A DNA stretch of 64,000 bases from Kappaphycus alvarezii (GCA_002205965.3 NADL03000645.1:992001-1056000); one strand, 5' to 3'; counted from the stretch's first letter, positions 35,601-47,594 are shown. The notes: a model not told the origin generated them from the sequence alone. Program-made: numbers and translations.

Positions 35601-38600
35601 CTCGCTTAACACACTGTATTACACAACACATGAAAACCTCAAATCACGAAATAAACAGCTAACGCAAATATATGGGTCCCGAAATCATTTTTGTAGCCAA
35701 TACGAAAAAGATGTAAAATTTGTCACAGTCCAAACCCCTTTAATATCCCCGTATCAACCCTCGGTAGTCGACCTTTCGTACCCAGTTACCTCCATTTCCC
35801 AACTGCCTCCGAGCTCACTATGCTGCAACGCCACGGACGCTGATCACTGTCTCATCATGAGCGCCCCCGAATGAGCAATATGTATGGGAGGTTCCACAAA
35901 AATTTACTCATACATCAGCGGATCAACAACCTGATAATTTTGTATCTCACTTTAACTCCAGGAAGCCGAGAGTTTTTTACGGAAACTTATGCGTTTCTGC
36001 TTCTAGACATAACTATATAACAAAGAGCTCACTACTCGCTCCATGATGGTATCGACTGGATGCTTGAGAAAGATTGCAATGCATTTCTGAAAAATATCCC
36101 CGCCTTAACCCCAACCGCAAATTCAAACTCAAAGGGACAAGTATCGATAAATGCAATCTGTGTGTCTTGCTGCTGTGAAATCAAGCAAGAATAAATCTGG
36201 GATTTTTCAATAAGTCTCTAAGTCAAAGAGACTCATGGATAGACCCTTTTTCGAAAGCGATTTAAACGAGACCAGTAGGAAGGAAAAAAGATGAACTCAT
36301 GGAACGTGAGAATACTTTGGCTAAGACGGGATTTGAGGTGCAAGAAATGCCTAAGAGCGTCAAAACTATTACATATTTGGGAGCAGAGGTAATTTTATGC
36401 TGACGAGTGGTACTCAAAAAATGAACCAAATAACCCCATGTTTCGTAGATTGCAGGGTAGAATGGTGGAAATATATAATTAAAACTAACAAATAACAGGG
36501 GATATGAACAAATGAGGACACTTGAGTAGGAGTACCGATAGTTAAGACTTCTGGAGATGCAACTGCAACGTCATCGATAGGGAGATGACAAGAAGGATAA
36601 AGAGAAGTTTAGAGAACAATATAGCATGAACCTTGATATGATGAGCTCTTTATCAAGTTATATATGTTGCTAGGAATTTACGTATAGCTCAAAGGAGGGT
36701 GAACTGAATAAGAACCTGCTGAAACGTTTGCTCTCATCTAAATATACTGGAATGGAAGTGTATTACTGTGGCTGACATACCATACCGAAGACTGCTTGTA
36801 CCTTGCCGAACCTTAAGTTTCTTAGGACAATCTTTGCAGCTCAATAATTGCTTATAATACTTGTAATTGCGCTCAATGGATAAAATCAAACTGTTTTAGT
36901 CAAGGCCCCACCATCAATGTCTAAACAAATATGCAACATCATATTAAACACATTACTGTTTCCCATTAATAACCCGGAACTCGGGCAGTACTTTTTTCCA
37001 GCAGCTGCTACTCAGCAAACTACTATTGCTGCTTCTTCCTGATTCCGCAGAAGTCACTTCCCAGAAGTACTCAAAAATTATTAAATTAAGCAGTTTAACA
37101 TTATAAGTCCGGAGTAGTACGCAAGTTGATTGCTTCCATGTCGAAGCATTCTGACCTTACTGCAGACTGTAAACCTCACGCAGTTGTTGTAAGACGAAAA
37201 AGATTCGGCTACCGCGCTTCTTGCGGACAGTTCTTTTGTCGATCGCCAAAATCCGCTAAAAAGTATAGAATATAATCAAATTTTGACATGAATAAGTTGA
37301 ATATTTCTCTCAGCACATCGATTAATATTCGCGCTCGATGTCCGAACATACAATCAAATTCCTTTCACATCTTGATTTTTTTGCAAAGCGATGTAGCAAA
37401 ATAAATTTTACATTGCGTGGATTTCATCTCCACTGCGTTCTCATAGTCTCTCCGGACCATACCATTATATCCGCATCTTGTTCGATATCAACCGCTCAGA
37501 AGCTAATCTCTGCCAAGCAGTCTTGTTCGGAGATAAAGAAGCAGTTGAAATTTGAAAATTTGATATGCAGACTCTACTTTGCAGTTTGAAGAGTGTTGAA
37601 ATACTATTGTTTCGCCGTTTTAAGAGCAAAAAATACAACCTACTCCGATACTACCAACAATATTGCCACTTTTGGGCGCATTATCCATTGTTTTTGAAGG
37701 TTTCTGCAACTTCAGACTGGGAATTCGTGATAAGCTTGAAAAGGATTGCGTTTTTTTGTATTTGACGGAGGTGTCGCTAATATACGGTGGTGCTGTGCCG
37801 GAGACCAGGTCTATGGTGTAGAAAAGGGCGCTTTAGAGGATTAATTACTTCTCAAGATTTAGTTACCTCCACTAATTTCGCACCATCACCTTCTTTGTTT
37901 AGGAATGCATGAACCTTTGAGACTCTTTGTTCTTGAACTCACCCTAAAGTCACACATTGCCACGCTAAACTTCAAGCACTTTTCTGCATATCGCAAAATG
38001 TCATCTCTAAAATTTACACTGAGGTAATAAGCTCGTCCGTTTTTTTGCACACACTTATAATCAACTATCCCATTTCTTGTATCGTTTAAACAATTCACTA
38101 CTTCAAAAAGGCATTATCAGACTTCCCTACCTCGTGAAGAAGAACAGAAACGCTTCTATTTGTGTGGGTACAAAAATATTCCCTCTTGTCAACTTTTACA
38201 CCTCTCCCTTCCAGTCCGACATCTCTAGCGATACAAAAATGCATTCACAGGCCAACGACGTAAGGTAGCAATTGCATTCTTTTCAATCTCATGGCTGTCT
38301 TGTCGTAGTTACAACGAGAAAAAGAGTGCATTAAATGCAAAGGTTCGTTAGCGATGCGGTAAGAAGGGGGCAAAAATGTAGAGTTGCCTAGGGCTGGGTT
38401 GAATGGCTGGATATTACGCGTTCGGCTACATCAGATATAACTAAATGGTGAAAGAGATGTCACATTATTGCGGTATGTTACAGTATTAAATATTCCTTAA
38501 CCATAAAAATGAATGACAAGTGTCGAATTTACCACTTTTTGGCGGGCCTCATATAAAATCTGCGGGGTTTCATACCATATATATATTTCTGTTAGTTCTT

Positions 38601-40919
38601 TACTTAGGAACGTATGAGGCATTAAAAGTAATCTTTAGGAAATGATCTGCTATTATGTAGGGGAACATGAAGCACAGTAATTTTTCTCTCTTCTACTTCT
38701 GATTCTCTTTCATGAGCGCATCTAGCACCCCCTGAACTCCGCGCAGAATAATTAAGCGCAGCCATCAGTAACTCCACGGAAAACTCGTAAATACTTCCAA
38801 TAATGTAATCTTACGGCTCTCACGGGTGCCAGTAGTCTTTCTAACGACCTGAGCTCTACTTAATAATCTATTCCACTAATAAAAGACGAACTTATTCACC
38901 AGCGCGTTCCAGATCCATTCATCTGCGGTAATACTTAGAATACACGGGGCCCGTTTTGAATTAATACAAGGCCTTTGAATAAAAAAGTTTGAGGGCGAAG
39001 CAAAGCTTGGTCATACTCCTGGAAGGATCAGAAGGTGACCAAGCGACTTAAGTAGTTCAGAAGTATCATGAATAAGGCGTTGGAGACGCAGTACAAATTT
39101 TTAAATAGTGGAATATACTCAATTTTTCAAGATCCTAGAGTAGTAGGAAAATATAGGTCCATAATATTCTTGTAAAATTATGAAATTTTTGGGCTATAAA
39201 GTATATGCTCGAAAAAAAGAAACGGAATGGAGGAAAGAGTGTGGTCCACGAGTTGAATGGTTCTTCTTCAAAAGGAGGGACCAAGAAAATCAAAAATAAA
39301 TAGGAATATATATGCACAGTGAAACTTGGACCGTACCGGAAAACAAATTTTGTGTTATTTTTCTAAAAGATGGGAGGATTGGTCCGTTTCTCTAGACTAG
39401 GAAAATGATCAGCTAAAGAGATGCAGAAAAAAACTTTCGAGAAGGGCCGAATTCCTCACAGGAATCTGTTCATCACAACTGTGCGTCTTTGAAGATTAAC
39501 ATCTTAACTGGGTCAAATATTCGCTGGAATATAAAGGAGCTGTAAAACATGTTTTCGAGCAGGTTAAAGGGTCGAGCTTAAGGGCCTGAGAAAATCCAAA
39601 TGCCATGCTGTTAAAAATTTCTTGAGTATTCCATTTTTCAGCTGACCGTGTGAGCTTTTAGCGAATAATTCTTTTCTCGGGACTTGCTTGAAGAGGTCTG
39701 AAATTCTAGCTAGCGGTGATATTCCAGAAAAAGTATGTCTTTTACCACTCTATTGACTGCGATTTTCACCTTTCTTTGCGAGTTAGATATTGACAGGAAA
39801 ATTTTTCTTTACTTTATTATTGCCTAATTTCATCTCGAAGCCATCCAATGTCGTCTTTCCGGTAGATGAAAGATATTACTACAATGCTAGCCTGTGGCTC
39901 ATTTTTATTATGAATCCAAATGTATCTTTCTCTCCGTTTCTAATTTTCTGTTTGACAATTTTGGTCCTCCCGCTCATAAACCTTTTCAGTTCGTTGTACT
40001 ATTTTTCCTAGTATTGCCGGCTTGAAATTTGTCGGTAATATTTTTATTTTATATAACCCTCAAACTACTAAAAATTAAAGACTGCAATTGGGCTGCAAAA
40101 TATTGACTGGCGAAAATCCTGAAGATTTTCGTTAACGAGGCCCTAAGTGAAAACTGTAACCTCATCAGTTAAGCAAAAAAACTACTGAAAATCATCCTAC
40201 TCTATCCTTCAACCTCCGCCATGGGCAGTCGAAATGGAAGTCCTTTGTCCCTCTATGAAAATCAAGAAATAAAAGAATACTCTAAGTAGGAAAATCTGCT
40301 TGGATTAAATGCGCATTGACCCTTATTATTACAAGGAATTCTTTTAAAAAAGGAATTAAAAAAATTTAAGGAGTGATTGTACAGAACTTTTAGGAGAATA
40401 GAGACAAAGATTAAGAAGAAGGGGAAGTGTGTGGAACCTCGCGAGCTCTTATAGTAAAATCACACAAAAAATCATTATAAGCTTTTCGTTGTACTCTTGG
40501 GAGCCGTTTGTAGTTTAAAAAGTTCTTAGTGATTATTTGATATTGATAATGGAGTCCTCGGTAGGAGATGAGGGACGTTTGGACATTGTGAGAATTAGTT
40601 CGAGAAATTTCATATTATTGAAGAACTAATTGACGACCGTGACCATTTTCAGTAGGTAATAGTTAATGACAGATAGAATTGATAATTTGGAGATTTCTTT
40701 CGATCAATTTCCAATATATTGTTTATCAAAGGGTATTTAGAAATTTATCTTGAAGTCATTTTATCTCTGATACTTATCATTCCCACAAGGTATCTTTAAT
40801 CTCTTTTATTGTAATAATATTTAATAAATTTACGGAGACTTTCTGGATAACTAAAGAAGCTGTATAATTTTATTAAAATGGTAAAGTAGTAAAATCTAAA
40901 GCGAGATGAGAGTAATATT
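35601..40919. other. no recognisable gene
   Basis: Mixed G+C content falling toward the AT-rich level. The longest frames (37338-37589, 37886-38098 on the minus strand, 39790-40011) have no motif. A perfect 8-bp stem with a 5-base loop (CGAAAATC-CTGAA-GATTTTCG) lies at 40111-40131. Nothing else can be supported up to the copia target site duplication at 40920-40924. Confidence 0.5.
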
Positions 40920-40924
40920 TTGAC

Positions 40925-41359
40925 TGATGTCGGACTGATATCAGAATGAAACGAGGAAGGTTGTTAAGTGATTCGAGTCAAATCAAATGGAGAAAAGATG
41001 AAGTATTTGTGTTTAAAAACAAAGTTCAGACTGCGTGATAACCAGATGCATACCCTCACCTGAGTCAGCAGTAGTTTACTGGCTTGATTAGCGTGACTGA
41101 TGTTCTACGCTCCGGAGTCGGTCTTTTTTTCATAGCCAGTCCTATTTAACTACAACATGTACCACAAATCGCCCATGCGCATTCTAATGTATTCAAAGTA
41201 GTCAGCGTTTCCTTGCTTGACACATGTGAATTGCATTAGGCAAAAGACACATTGAGAAGTCCGCACTGCCGTAAATTTCAACATTAAAATACAATTCCGT
41301 ACGGTCGAGATTCGTGCATGAGCTTTTTCGGTGATGGGCCCCATTATCCTTCACCAACA
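40925..41359 (-). repeat. 3' LTR of the copia element
   Basis: 435 bp. On the plus strand it begins TGATGTCGGACTGATATCAG and ends CACCAACA, so in element sense it runs TGTTGGTG...CATCA with the expected TG...CA ends. It aligns along its length with 47144-47589. The sequence just inside it (41360 onward, element sense GAAACTTTGGGGTG) is a plausible polypurine tract for plus-strand priming. Confidence 0.9.
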
Positions 41360-41626
41360 CACCCCAAAGTTTCTTCACGCTCAAGACTGTCGGGACATTG
41401 TTCGCAATCTTTAGCGATACAAGAACAACAGAGAATAAAAATTTAATGTAACGGATTGATAGTAGTAGTTTCAGCACTATGTTAGAGCTAGAATAGAACC
41501 ATCATGGTGCATGCCGCATTACATCACGCGCATGAGGTTTTCCAGTAACAATTAGGTACCTGAGAGGATATGCGCACGACCTATTGCTCTGGGGAAACAG
41601 TCATATGCCCGCGCATGAGGTCTAAG

Positions 41627-42235
41627 AGATGGCTGCTATTGACAACTTTCTCATAGCATCCACCGGGTTGTTCGCCCCCATAATTTGCGCGATCTCATCA
41701 ATATCTCTCTTCCTGTACGACCCTCCGATAGCTGCCAGACCAATAATCAACCTTCGCTCTGCACTTTACGAGCTCCTTGTAACCATGTCGAAGTGCCCTT
41801 TGCTGTCCGTCACTACTTGCAACCGTAAGGAGCGTTTAGTGATACGTTCCAGATCATGAAGAATGGCGAAGGCAGTGTCACACCCGGCAGTCAACGCCAT
41901 TATTTGACCAGCCAGACTTGAGTGGGTGATTCTTCTACACTTGCGACTACTGCAGTCTAGTATGTTAGCCTTCCCGCTTCCATCAACAAGAGCAATCTCT
42001 AAACCTATCTGGCTAGACAAGTCAAGTTACCTGCAAGCCCAACGTCAGTGAACACCACGAGAGAAGTAATGTCGAGATCAAGCTTCGGTACCTCGATCCC
42101 AGCATCCGGAGACTTAGAAAAATGTAAGATTACCATGTTAATTGCTCCCACTTTTTCCTCGTTATATGATCCTTCTGTGACCTGAACGAGCTTGGCAACG
42201 GCAAATGAGATATCTGCAGGCGCATTACAGAGCAA
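41627..42235 (-). pseudogene. copia RNase H domain and pol C-terminus
   Basis: Frames 42005-42235 and 41766-42020 overlap and together give NAPADISFAVAKLVQ, LVVFTDVGLAGNL with the first Asp, SSRKCRRITHSSLAGQIMAL, and LQVVTDSKGHFDMVT with a later Asp. The Glu expected in SLAGE is Gln (41904-41906), removing one active-site acid. After a TAA following DMVTRSS the frame continues ERRLIIGLAAIGGSYRKRDI and NNPVDAMRKLS to a stop near 41627, the natural end of pol, about 270 bp from the 3' LTR. Confidence 0.82.
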
Positions 42236-42321
42236 TGAAAGCTTGGAACGTGTAGATATGAAATTACAGAACGAAGCTTCCTTGTCTAGCTTAGAAAGCT
42301 TCCTAGCATACTCGCACTGGC

Positions 42322-43140
42322 TCAGAAGAAAGCCATCACCTTTTTTATCAATATGAATCCCAGCAAAAACAATCTAACCCTGTTCTTACACCGTAACCGA
42401 TCCAGGGTTTGTGATGTTATATCCCAGAACCCCTGTGTACCACACTGCGGAGTGTCATTGACCACGATAACCGAAATACCAAGAAGGCTTCCTTCACATT
42501 GCTTAAAGTAAAGACTCAAGTCCCCTATGGATGGCTCCATACCCAAATCTGTTGCGTGGTGAGTAGCGTTCGTACTCCCCCAATAGTCACCACTCTCCGC
42601 TAGCCCATATAGTGGCTTGAGCAATCGCAGAACCTTACTCTTCTCAAGTCCAAGCTCCTTGGGCGGCTTGAGGAAAACGTCGCGCAGAGACTATGACTGA
42701 ATATATGCTTGCGTGATATAATATGACCACACAAGGAAATCATGTGCTGCGGCAAGTGAAAAGATTAGGCGGACAGAACGTTGATGCAGCGTCGTCGAGT
42801 CATGCACCAGGTTATAGTTCTCTCGATCCGTGTGCCCCTGTACTACCATCCTAGCTTTGAACTTCTCGGCGTTAGTTCAAACATTCTTCAACGCCTGAAT
42901 GAGACGAGTACCCATAGGGTTGGCGTTGGGTGGTAACTGAGACTCATTTGTGATCTTCCATACCTTCGTCTTGATCAGTCCGTCAATTTCTGTACTCACA
43001 GCACCCTTGAAGCGCGTTTCCTGTAGTCTCGACTCTCCTAGTATGATTTTTTCAGTTACGTTAATGCAAAAATTCCCGCCCGGATCAGTATCAGAGACAA
43101 ACACAGACCCTTCCGACTCGTAATCGGAAATGAAGTCCAA
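42322..43140 (-). pseudogene. copia reverse transcriptase with mutated active site
   Basis: Fragments in order: ETRFKGAVSTEIDGLIKTKV and NPMGTRLIQALKN, then FKARMVVQGHTDREN, RSVRLIFSLAAAHDFLVWSY, the motif A region YITQAYIQS, DVFLKPPKELG, LKPLYGLAESGDYW, and the motif C region VIVVNDTPQCG. In motif A the catalytic Asp is Tyr (codon at 42718-42720). In motif C the family YVDD is VVND (42454-42465). A TAG follows motif A at 42691-42693. The enzyme is therefore dead independently of the frameshifts. Confidence 0.85.
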
Positions 43141-43542
43141 ATCACGAGGATGATCAGCTTCGGAATCCTAATCTGGAAACCCGTCAACGTCACTCGCTGT
43201 CTCGCTATCAGGACTCTCCACGTCCGCGTTGCCTGCCACACGATCTTGTGAGGTATTGGAGTCGCTTAAACTGTTTTTTTTACACTGGACGCGTTGATCT
43301 GCCTGGGAGCCCCGTTGTCGTCCGCCACCGTTACTACCTTTCCGTCGACCTTGATTACGTCAAATGGACCAGTCCAGCGACTGCTGCTTGGTTTCCGGCC
43401 TTTACGCCATACCAGTACTGGATCTCACTCGACGATAATAGACCCTGTAGCCCCTGGTGTTCTCCTTTTATAGACAGTGTGGAGGCGCAACCGGGCTGTA
43501 ATGTTGCTCCATCTCCTATATGGCAGTCTCCATCATATTTAT

Positions 43543-44310
43543 TCATGCTTCCTGATCAGGCAGAATAATAGATCCAGATGGCATCCTTGGCACTGCACCG
43601 TAGACCAAGAGGCTAGGGACGAGACCTTCGGGCCCCATGGAATCGTTCATTGCTTTCGTCGCGAGAGCCAAGACCAAACCCAAGCTATGGACGGGATGTT
43701 CCGCGAGAACCTTGTGAAAAATCCGACGTAGAGGGTCGTGATAGCCTTCCTCCGCTCCCATAGAATTGGAGCTCTCGACTGGTGCTATCTCGACAGCCAC
43801 CACAACTTCGGACGATAAATTATTCCAAGCCTTGGATGTGAATATGGACTCGGAGTCTGCCTTTAGGATGTCGGGGAATCCCGTATAAGTGGACAACCAG
43901 CAGTGGAGAAATGCGTTCCAGACATCCTTCGTAGATTGACTATCTAAGAAACGTGATGCGTAGTAGTGGGTATTGGCATCAACTAAATGCAGGAGGAGTT
44001 TCCTCTGGATCCACATGAGATCTAGTATCACCATGCAGTTAAAAACAATAGAGTCGGGGATTGTAGCGCTAAAACGAAGCGGCCTAGGGGTGTGAAATTA
44101 GCAAACCTTGCACTGCCGACTTCGTTCTCTGATTGACTTCACAGTGTCTTCGGTTACATGTTCCGGCTTAGCACGCTTGATCAAGTCAAACAGCTTCTCA
44201 TTTTCCGGGTGATAAAATCCATCGTGCATCTTACGAATCTCAGCAACTGTGGAGAGAATCTGTGACTCCCATTCGAGGTATACGTGACCAGCCTTTCTGG
44301 TGAGCGGTAT
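43543..44310 (-). pseudogene. copia integrase (HHCC zinc finger and catalytic core)
   Basis: After SIPLTRKAGHVYLEWES comes the pre-integrase finger, His-x4-His (MHDGFYH) and Cys-x2-Cys (QCKVC). A TAA then replaces the next codon. The rve core follows, with Asp in VILDLMWI, the segment LHLVDANTHYYASRFLDSQS, a second Asp in ILKADSES, and the Glu region NSMGAEEGYHDPLRRIF. All three acidic positions of the DDE triad can be located. It would insert the cDNA into the genome. The stop between finger and core and the loss of continuous frame into RT make it non-functional. Confidence 0.82.
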
Positions 44311-44313
44311 ACT

Positions 44314-45069
44314 CTATCCTGCTTTGCCGTGGGCGAGTAGTTCCTTGACATTATTCACGTATATACAGAGTTTGTCTAGGGCATCAAGGCCAAGCAACAT
44401 CGGAATGTTAAAGGCGACGACGTCAACTTGTACCTCAATAAAGGAATGACCTGGTATAGGCATACTAACCACAATAGTCCCAACACTCGACGATGTCTGT
44501 CCTCCAAAACGGAACACCGTTTTAGACTTTCCGAGCTTGAAGGGAAAATTCATGAACTCTGCATAAGCTCTTGCCTGAGGTAGTCGGGACATGGATGTTG
44601 CAGCGCCAGTGTCCAGACATATACCTTCAAAACATAGGTGCGTAGATAAGTTTGAACTGATTACTAGGACCGGTTCGTCATCGGGGATCTCTGGAGCATT
44701 TGATATCGTGTAAGTGTCAGTGGAGCTTCCAACAATCAGCACTTCATCAACATTGTCAGGATCTATGTTGTAATCATGTACATCTGGCTCTGTTCCATCG
44801 TTGTTCTCATATTGTTGAACGAGTTCACTGTCCTCCCTTGTGATTCCTGACCCTTCGGAAGTAGGTGTAATCAACATTACAGGACCTAATTCAGCCTCCT
44901 CAACAGATTCCTCGCTGCCGTCGATCCCGCTATTAGTCTCATCCATGAGTAATTCATCCCAATCCTCCCCGTACTGTATCTGTAGTTCGCCGATGACATT
45001 GGATGCTTCCGAGAGCGAAGTTACTTCGTTAATTGCTTTAAGGGACTCCGCACAGTCCTTTGTGTAATC
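44314..45069 (-). pseudogene. copia aspartic protease domain
   Basis: The open frame (first Met at 44946) has an acidic N-terminal linker and then the retropepsin-like active site in EGICLDTGAATSMS (Asp-Thr-Gly), followed by RFGGQTSSSVGTI, and VVAFNIPMLLGLDALDKL, where the Leu-Leu-Gly flap/C-terminal motif is intact. The protease frees gag and pol products. The TAG at 44311-44313 separates it from the integrase zinc finger, which continues in the same direction. Confidence 0.85.
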
Positions 45070-45710
45070 CTAGCGTTTCGAGCAAATTGCGCAATCACTA
45101 CGCTTAAACCCGCGATGTCCACACCCAAAACAGGATGCGGTAAAAACCTTAGATGACCCATGTCTGAATGGCTTCTGTTTGGTATTTTCTTTTGATTTGC
45201 CATAAATGTCCCCGAACCAGACTCCTTTGCCTCGAAGAATCTTGTCTCCGACCTTTTGTTTGAAAATGGGAGAGTCCTAAGCTCTCAAACTTTGCCCTAC
45301 TCGATAGCCTGCGACTTGAAGACAGCATAAATATGGGCGAAGTCCATTTCGTTTGCCCTTGTAGTAATGGGCCGTCGCCATTTGTAACAACGTACTGCAT
45401 TCTTTAACCAACGCTTCTGATCTCGGTCATAGTGCCTTTCCTTCGGAACGAGGTTCAAGTGCTTAATGATAAGGTCTTGTACCGCCTTTAAGCCAGCTTG
45501 GTAGGATCCAGACGATACCACGTGTTCCTGCATGGACAGGGCGTCAAGGTATTCGAGAGTTGCTTCCTGTGCCTCCCTTCCATGAAATGTGTCCATGATA
45601 AAACGGTTCACATCATTGAGAGAATTGAAGCATGTAGGATTGGCCTGTATCTTTCGCTGGTAGTAAATCTTTCCCTCACCTGCTAGTGTCCATTTGACCG
45701 TTGTCCTCAT
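45070..45710 (-). pseudogene. copia gag, C-terminal part with altered zinc knuckle
   Basis: Frame 45297-45710 contains WTLAGEGKIYYQRKIQANP and FNSLNDVNRFIMDTFHGREA, as in copia gag proteins. After a frame change the zinc knuckle appears at 45091-45132: Cys-x2-Cys, then the position of the usual histidine is Phe, then Cys with the normal 14-residue spacing. A TAG stop follows at 45070-45072, after which the same frame runs on into the protease part. The loss of the zinc-ligand histidine is a real codon change (TTT). Confidence 0.7.
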
Positions 45711-46104
45711 ATGAGAACTACTTTTAGCACTTCTTTTTCAATACAAAATATTTTTACCTCAGCGCATTTCTTGTCCCTCCGCATTATTTCATGAGTGTAG
45801 ATGGCCGATCAAAACAAACTATTCAAGATTGTTGACCTCGATGAAGGCTAGAGCAGTTTTCCCTCACCAGCTTCCGCTCTTCGCAAGAAGTTGTGAAAAC
45901 GACTTCATTTTGGAAGGAAAAATAGTTCGTATTATCGTGTGGAGTTTCAGAAACGAGTGCGCATGTACAGGAAAAGTTACTGTACTGTAACTAAACATAA
46001 AAAAATTTTTTCCAGTAAAACTTTCGGGCTTCCAAAACATTTACCTTTCCAAAATGTAACGGAAATTGTCCTCATATGAGGACAAAGCGTGCCTCATATG
46101 AGGA
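45704..46104. repeat. small palindrome-ended repeat inserted in copia gag
   Basis: An AT-rich 0.4-kb block whose two ends are inverted copies of TCCTCATATGAG (45704-45715 and 46093-46104), extending imperfectly to about 22 bp. A perfect 16-bp palindrome GTCCTCATATGAGGAC sits just inside the right end (46068-46083). Gag coding sequence stops at one edge and resumes at the other (IRSST / TTVKW), so it looks like an insertion. Its left 130 bases match 51087-51215. No transposase frame is inside. The features suggest a miniature inverted-repeat element, but no target duplication is clear. Confidence 0.5.
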
Positions 46105-46985
46105 AAGTGCTTGATCGGATATACACTAGTATTGTCTCGATGTTGCGTAGAGCTGCATGCTTTGGGACACCCCACTGAGTTACGCAATTCAAGTACGTTC
46201 CATATATGTCTTCCTAATTCTCTCCCTGGTCTCCGCCAAAATTGTCCGAGCTTTCTTTGAACCTCGTCAGTAACTTGGACAGCACATTGACCGCATAGGT
46301 AGAGATACCGCTTGACTCGCCATAGTCCCTCTTGGTGTCCTTTACTCTTTCGTTTCTACGATTCTGTACGGTATTGATCATGTTTTGGGAATGTTTGTTG
46401 TTAACAAGACCTTGTTGGAACGGACTGAACGATCGCGTGCTGTTCATATCGTTTCCATGGTGAGTGCCAAAAACCCTTGACAAATTTGCTTTCTTTTGTT
46501 CTAGCTTACAGTCTGTATTTGCTTCCCGGCTGGAAATGTGAGCTCTTGCCCGTGAATTTACCTTCCATCTTGACCAACAAAGGTGTTCTTAGATATTACA
46601 TTACTGAGAATGTTAGTGCCACCAGATGTTTTGGCGACAACTGTTTTTGTTCCAGACACGACCACTTCTCGAGCCAAGTCAAGTGCATCTTGGGTTACCT
46701 GAGAGTCTGTGTAATACCCAGCCAATGCTTCCTTATTTTTAGGCCCCTTTACGTTTCTATTCCCCCACTTCTTGCAAAAATCAGGTGTCGCATTTCCCTG
46801 CACATCATAGGAGCGATACTGCCATTCGTTACATCGGCGACAAACAGGTTCTCAGGACGGAGCAGTTCATTTAACATGTCCCTCAGGTCATCCTCTTTGA
46901 GGTTTTCAATAATTATCCTAAGCATGCACCGATAGACGTACCCTTGCTTGGCACTGCTCTCATCAGGTCGCCATTCTAGTTCCTA
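46105..46985 (-). pseudogene. copia gag, N-terminal part (broken)
   Basis: Minus-strand frames read KQGYVYRCMLRIIIENLKED and LRDMLNELLRPENLFVADV, then change frame near 46800 to DFCKKWGNRNVKGPKNKEA (frame ending 46558). A further frame (46214-46483) follows, and then GTYLNCVTQWGVPKHAALRN and IETILVYIRSSTF up to 46107, where the palindromic repeat cuts in. Position between the 5' LTR and protease identifies it as gag. The primary sequence is not diagnostic. At least three frame changes and one stop are present. Confidence 0.55.
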
Positions 46986-47143
46986 CACTCGATCGAATTT
47001 CTTTCCTGTTTTTACTGGACCACTTATCGCTTCTTTTGGATTCTAAATAAACAATGGTGAATCTGGACCTGTCTCAGCTCCTCCGTTACTCGACATATCT
47101 TCCTTGATAGCCTAAGCCTCTAAGTCAGCTGGCTATTCCGGAA

Positions 47144-47589
47144 TGATGTCGGACCGATATCAGACTGAAACGAGGAAGTTTGTTGAGTGATTCAAGGCCA
47201 GTCAAATGGAGAAAAGATGAAGTGTTTGCGTTAAAAAACAACATTCAGACTGCTTGATCACCAGATGCACACTCTCACCTGAGCCAGCAGTATTTTACTG
47301 GTTCCGTTAGTGTGACTGATGTTCTGCCCTCTGGATTCGGTCTTTTTTTCATAGCTAGTCCTATTTAACTACAGCATGTACCACAAATAGCCCGTGTGCG
47401 TTCTAATGTATTCAAAGTAGTCGCACTGACAGTCAGCGTTTCCTTGCTTAACACATATGAATTTAAGTAGGCAACAGACACATTGAGAAGTCCGCACTGC
47501 AGTAGATGTCCAGATTCAAATAAAATTCCGAACGGTCGAGAGTCCTGCACGAACTTTTTCCGTGATGGGCGCCATGACCCTAACTAATA
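47144..47589 (-). repeat. 5' LTR of the copia element
   Basis: 446 bp, about ten bases longer than the other LTR because of a small insertion near 47423-47434. Its outer end has mutated from TG to TA in element sense. The core block TCTTTTTTTCATAGC-AGTCCTATTTAACTAC is the best conserved part. I could not identify a primer-binding site immediately inside it (element sense TTCCGGAATAGCCAGC). Confidence 0.88.
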
Positions 47590-47594
47590 TTGAC

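Larger units (their letters stand above)
40925..47589 (-). mobile_element. full-length, inactive Ty1/copia LTR retrotransposon
   Basis: Two direct LTRs (40925-41359 and 47144-47589) bracket gag, protease, integrase, reverse transcriptase and RNase H in copia order (integrase before RT), all on the minus strand. The element is flanked by TTGAC at 40920-40924 and 47590-47594, a 5-bp target duplication, so the boundaries are firm and this is one original insertion of about 6.7 kb. The LTRs differ at roughly one base in eight by eye, so the insertion is old. Several stops and frameshifts, plus changes of catalytic residues, show that it cannot move on its own. The RNase H (SSRKCRRITHSSLAG) and pre-integrase (LTRKAGHVYLEW) wording is similar to GalEa-like copia lineages, but the clade is my inference. 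Confidence 0.92.

Noticed and set aside
43248-46935. Plus-strand frames of 75-152 codons inside the copia element
   Set aside because: They are antisense shadows of gag-pol. The minus-strand readings match protease, integrase, RT and RNase H.
40925-47589. Repeat-induced point mutation as cause of the AT-richness
   Set aside because: The copia element and LINE copies keep ordinary G+C and CpG, and their damage includes transversions and indels instead of a uniform C-to-T pattern.
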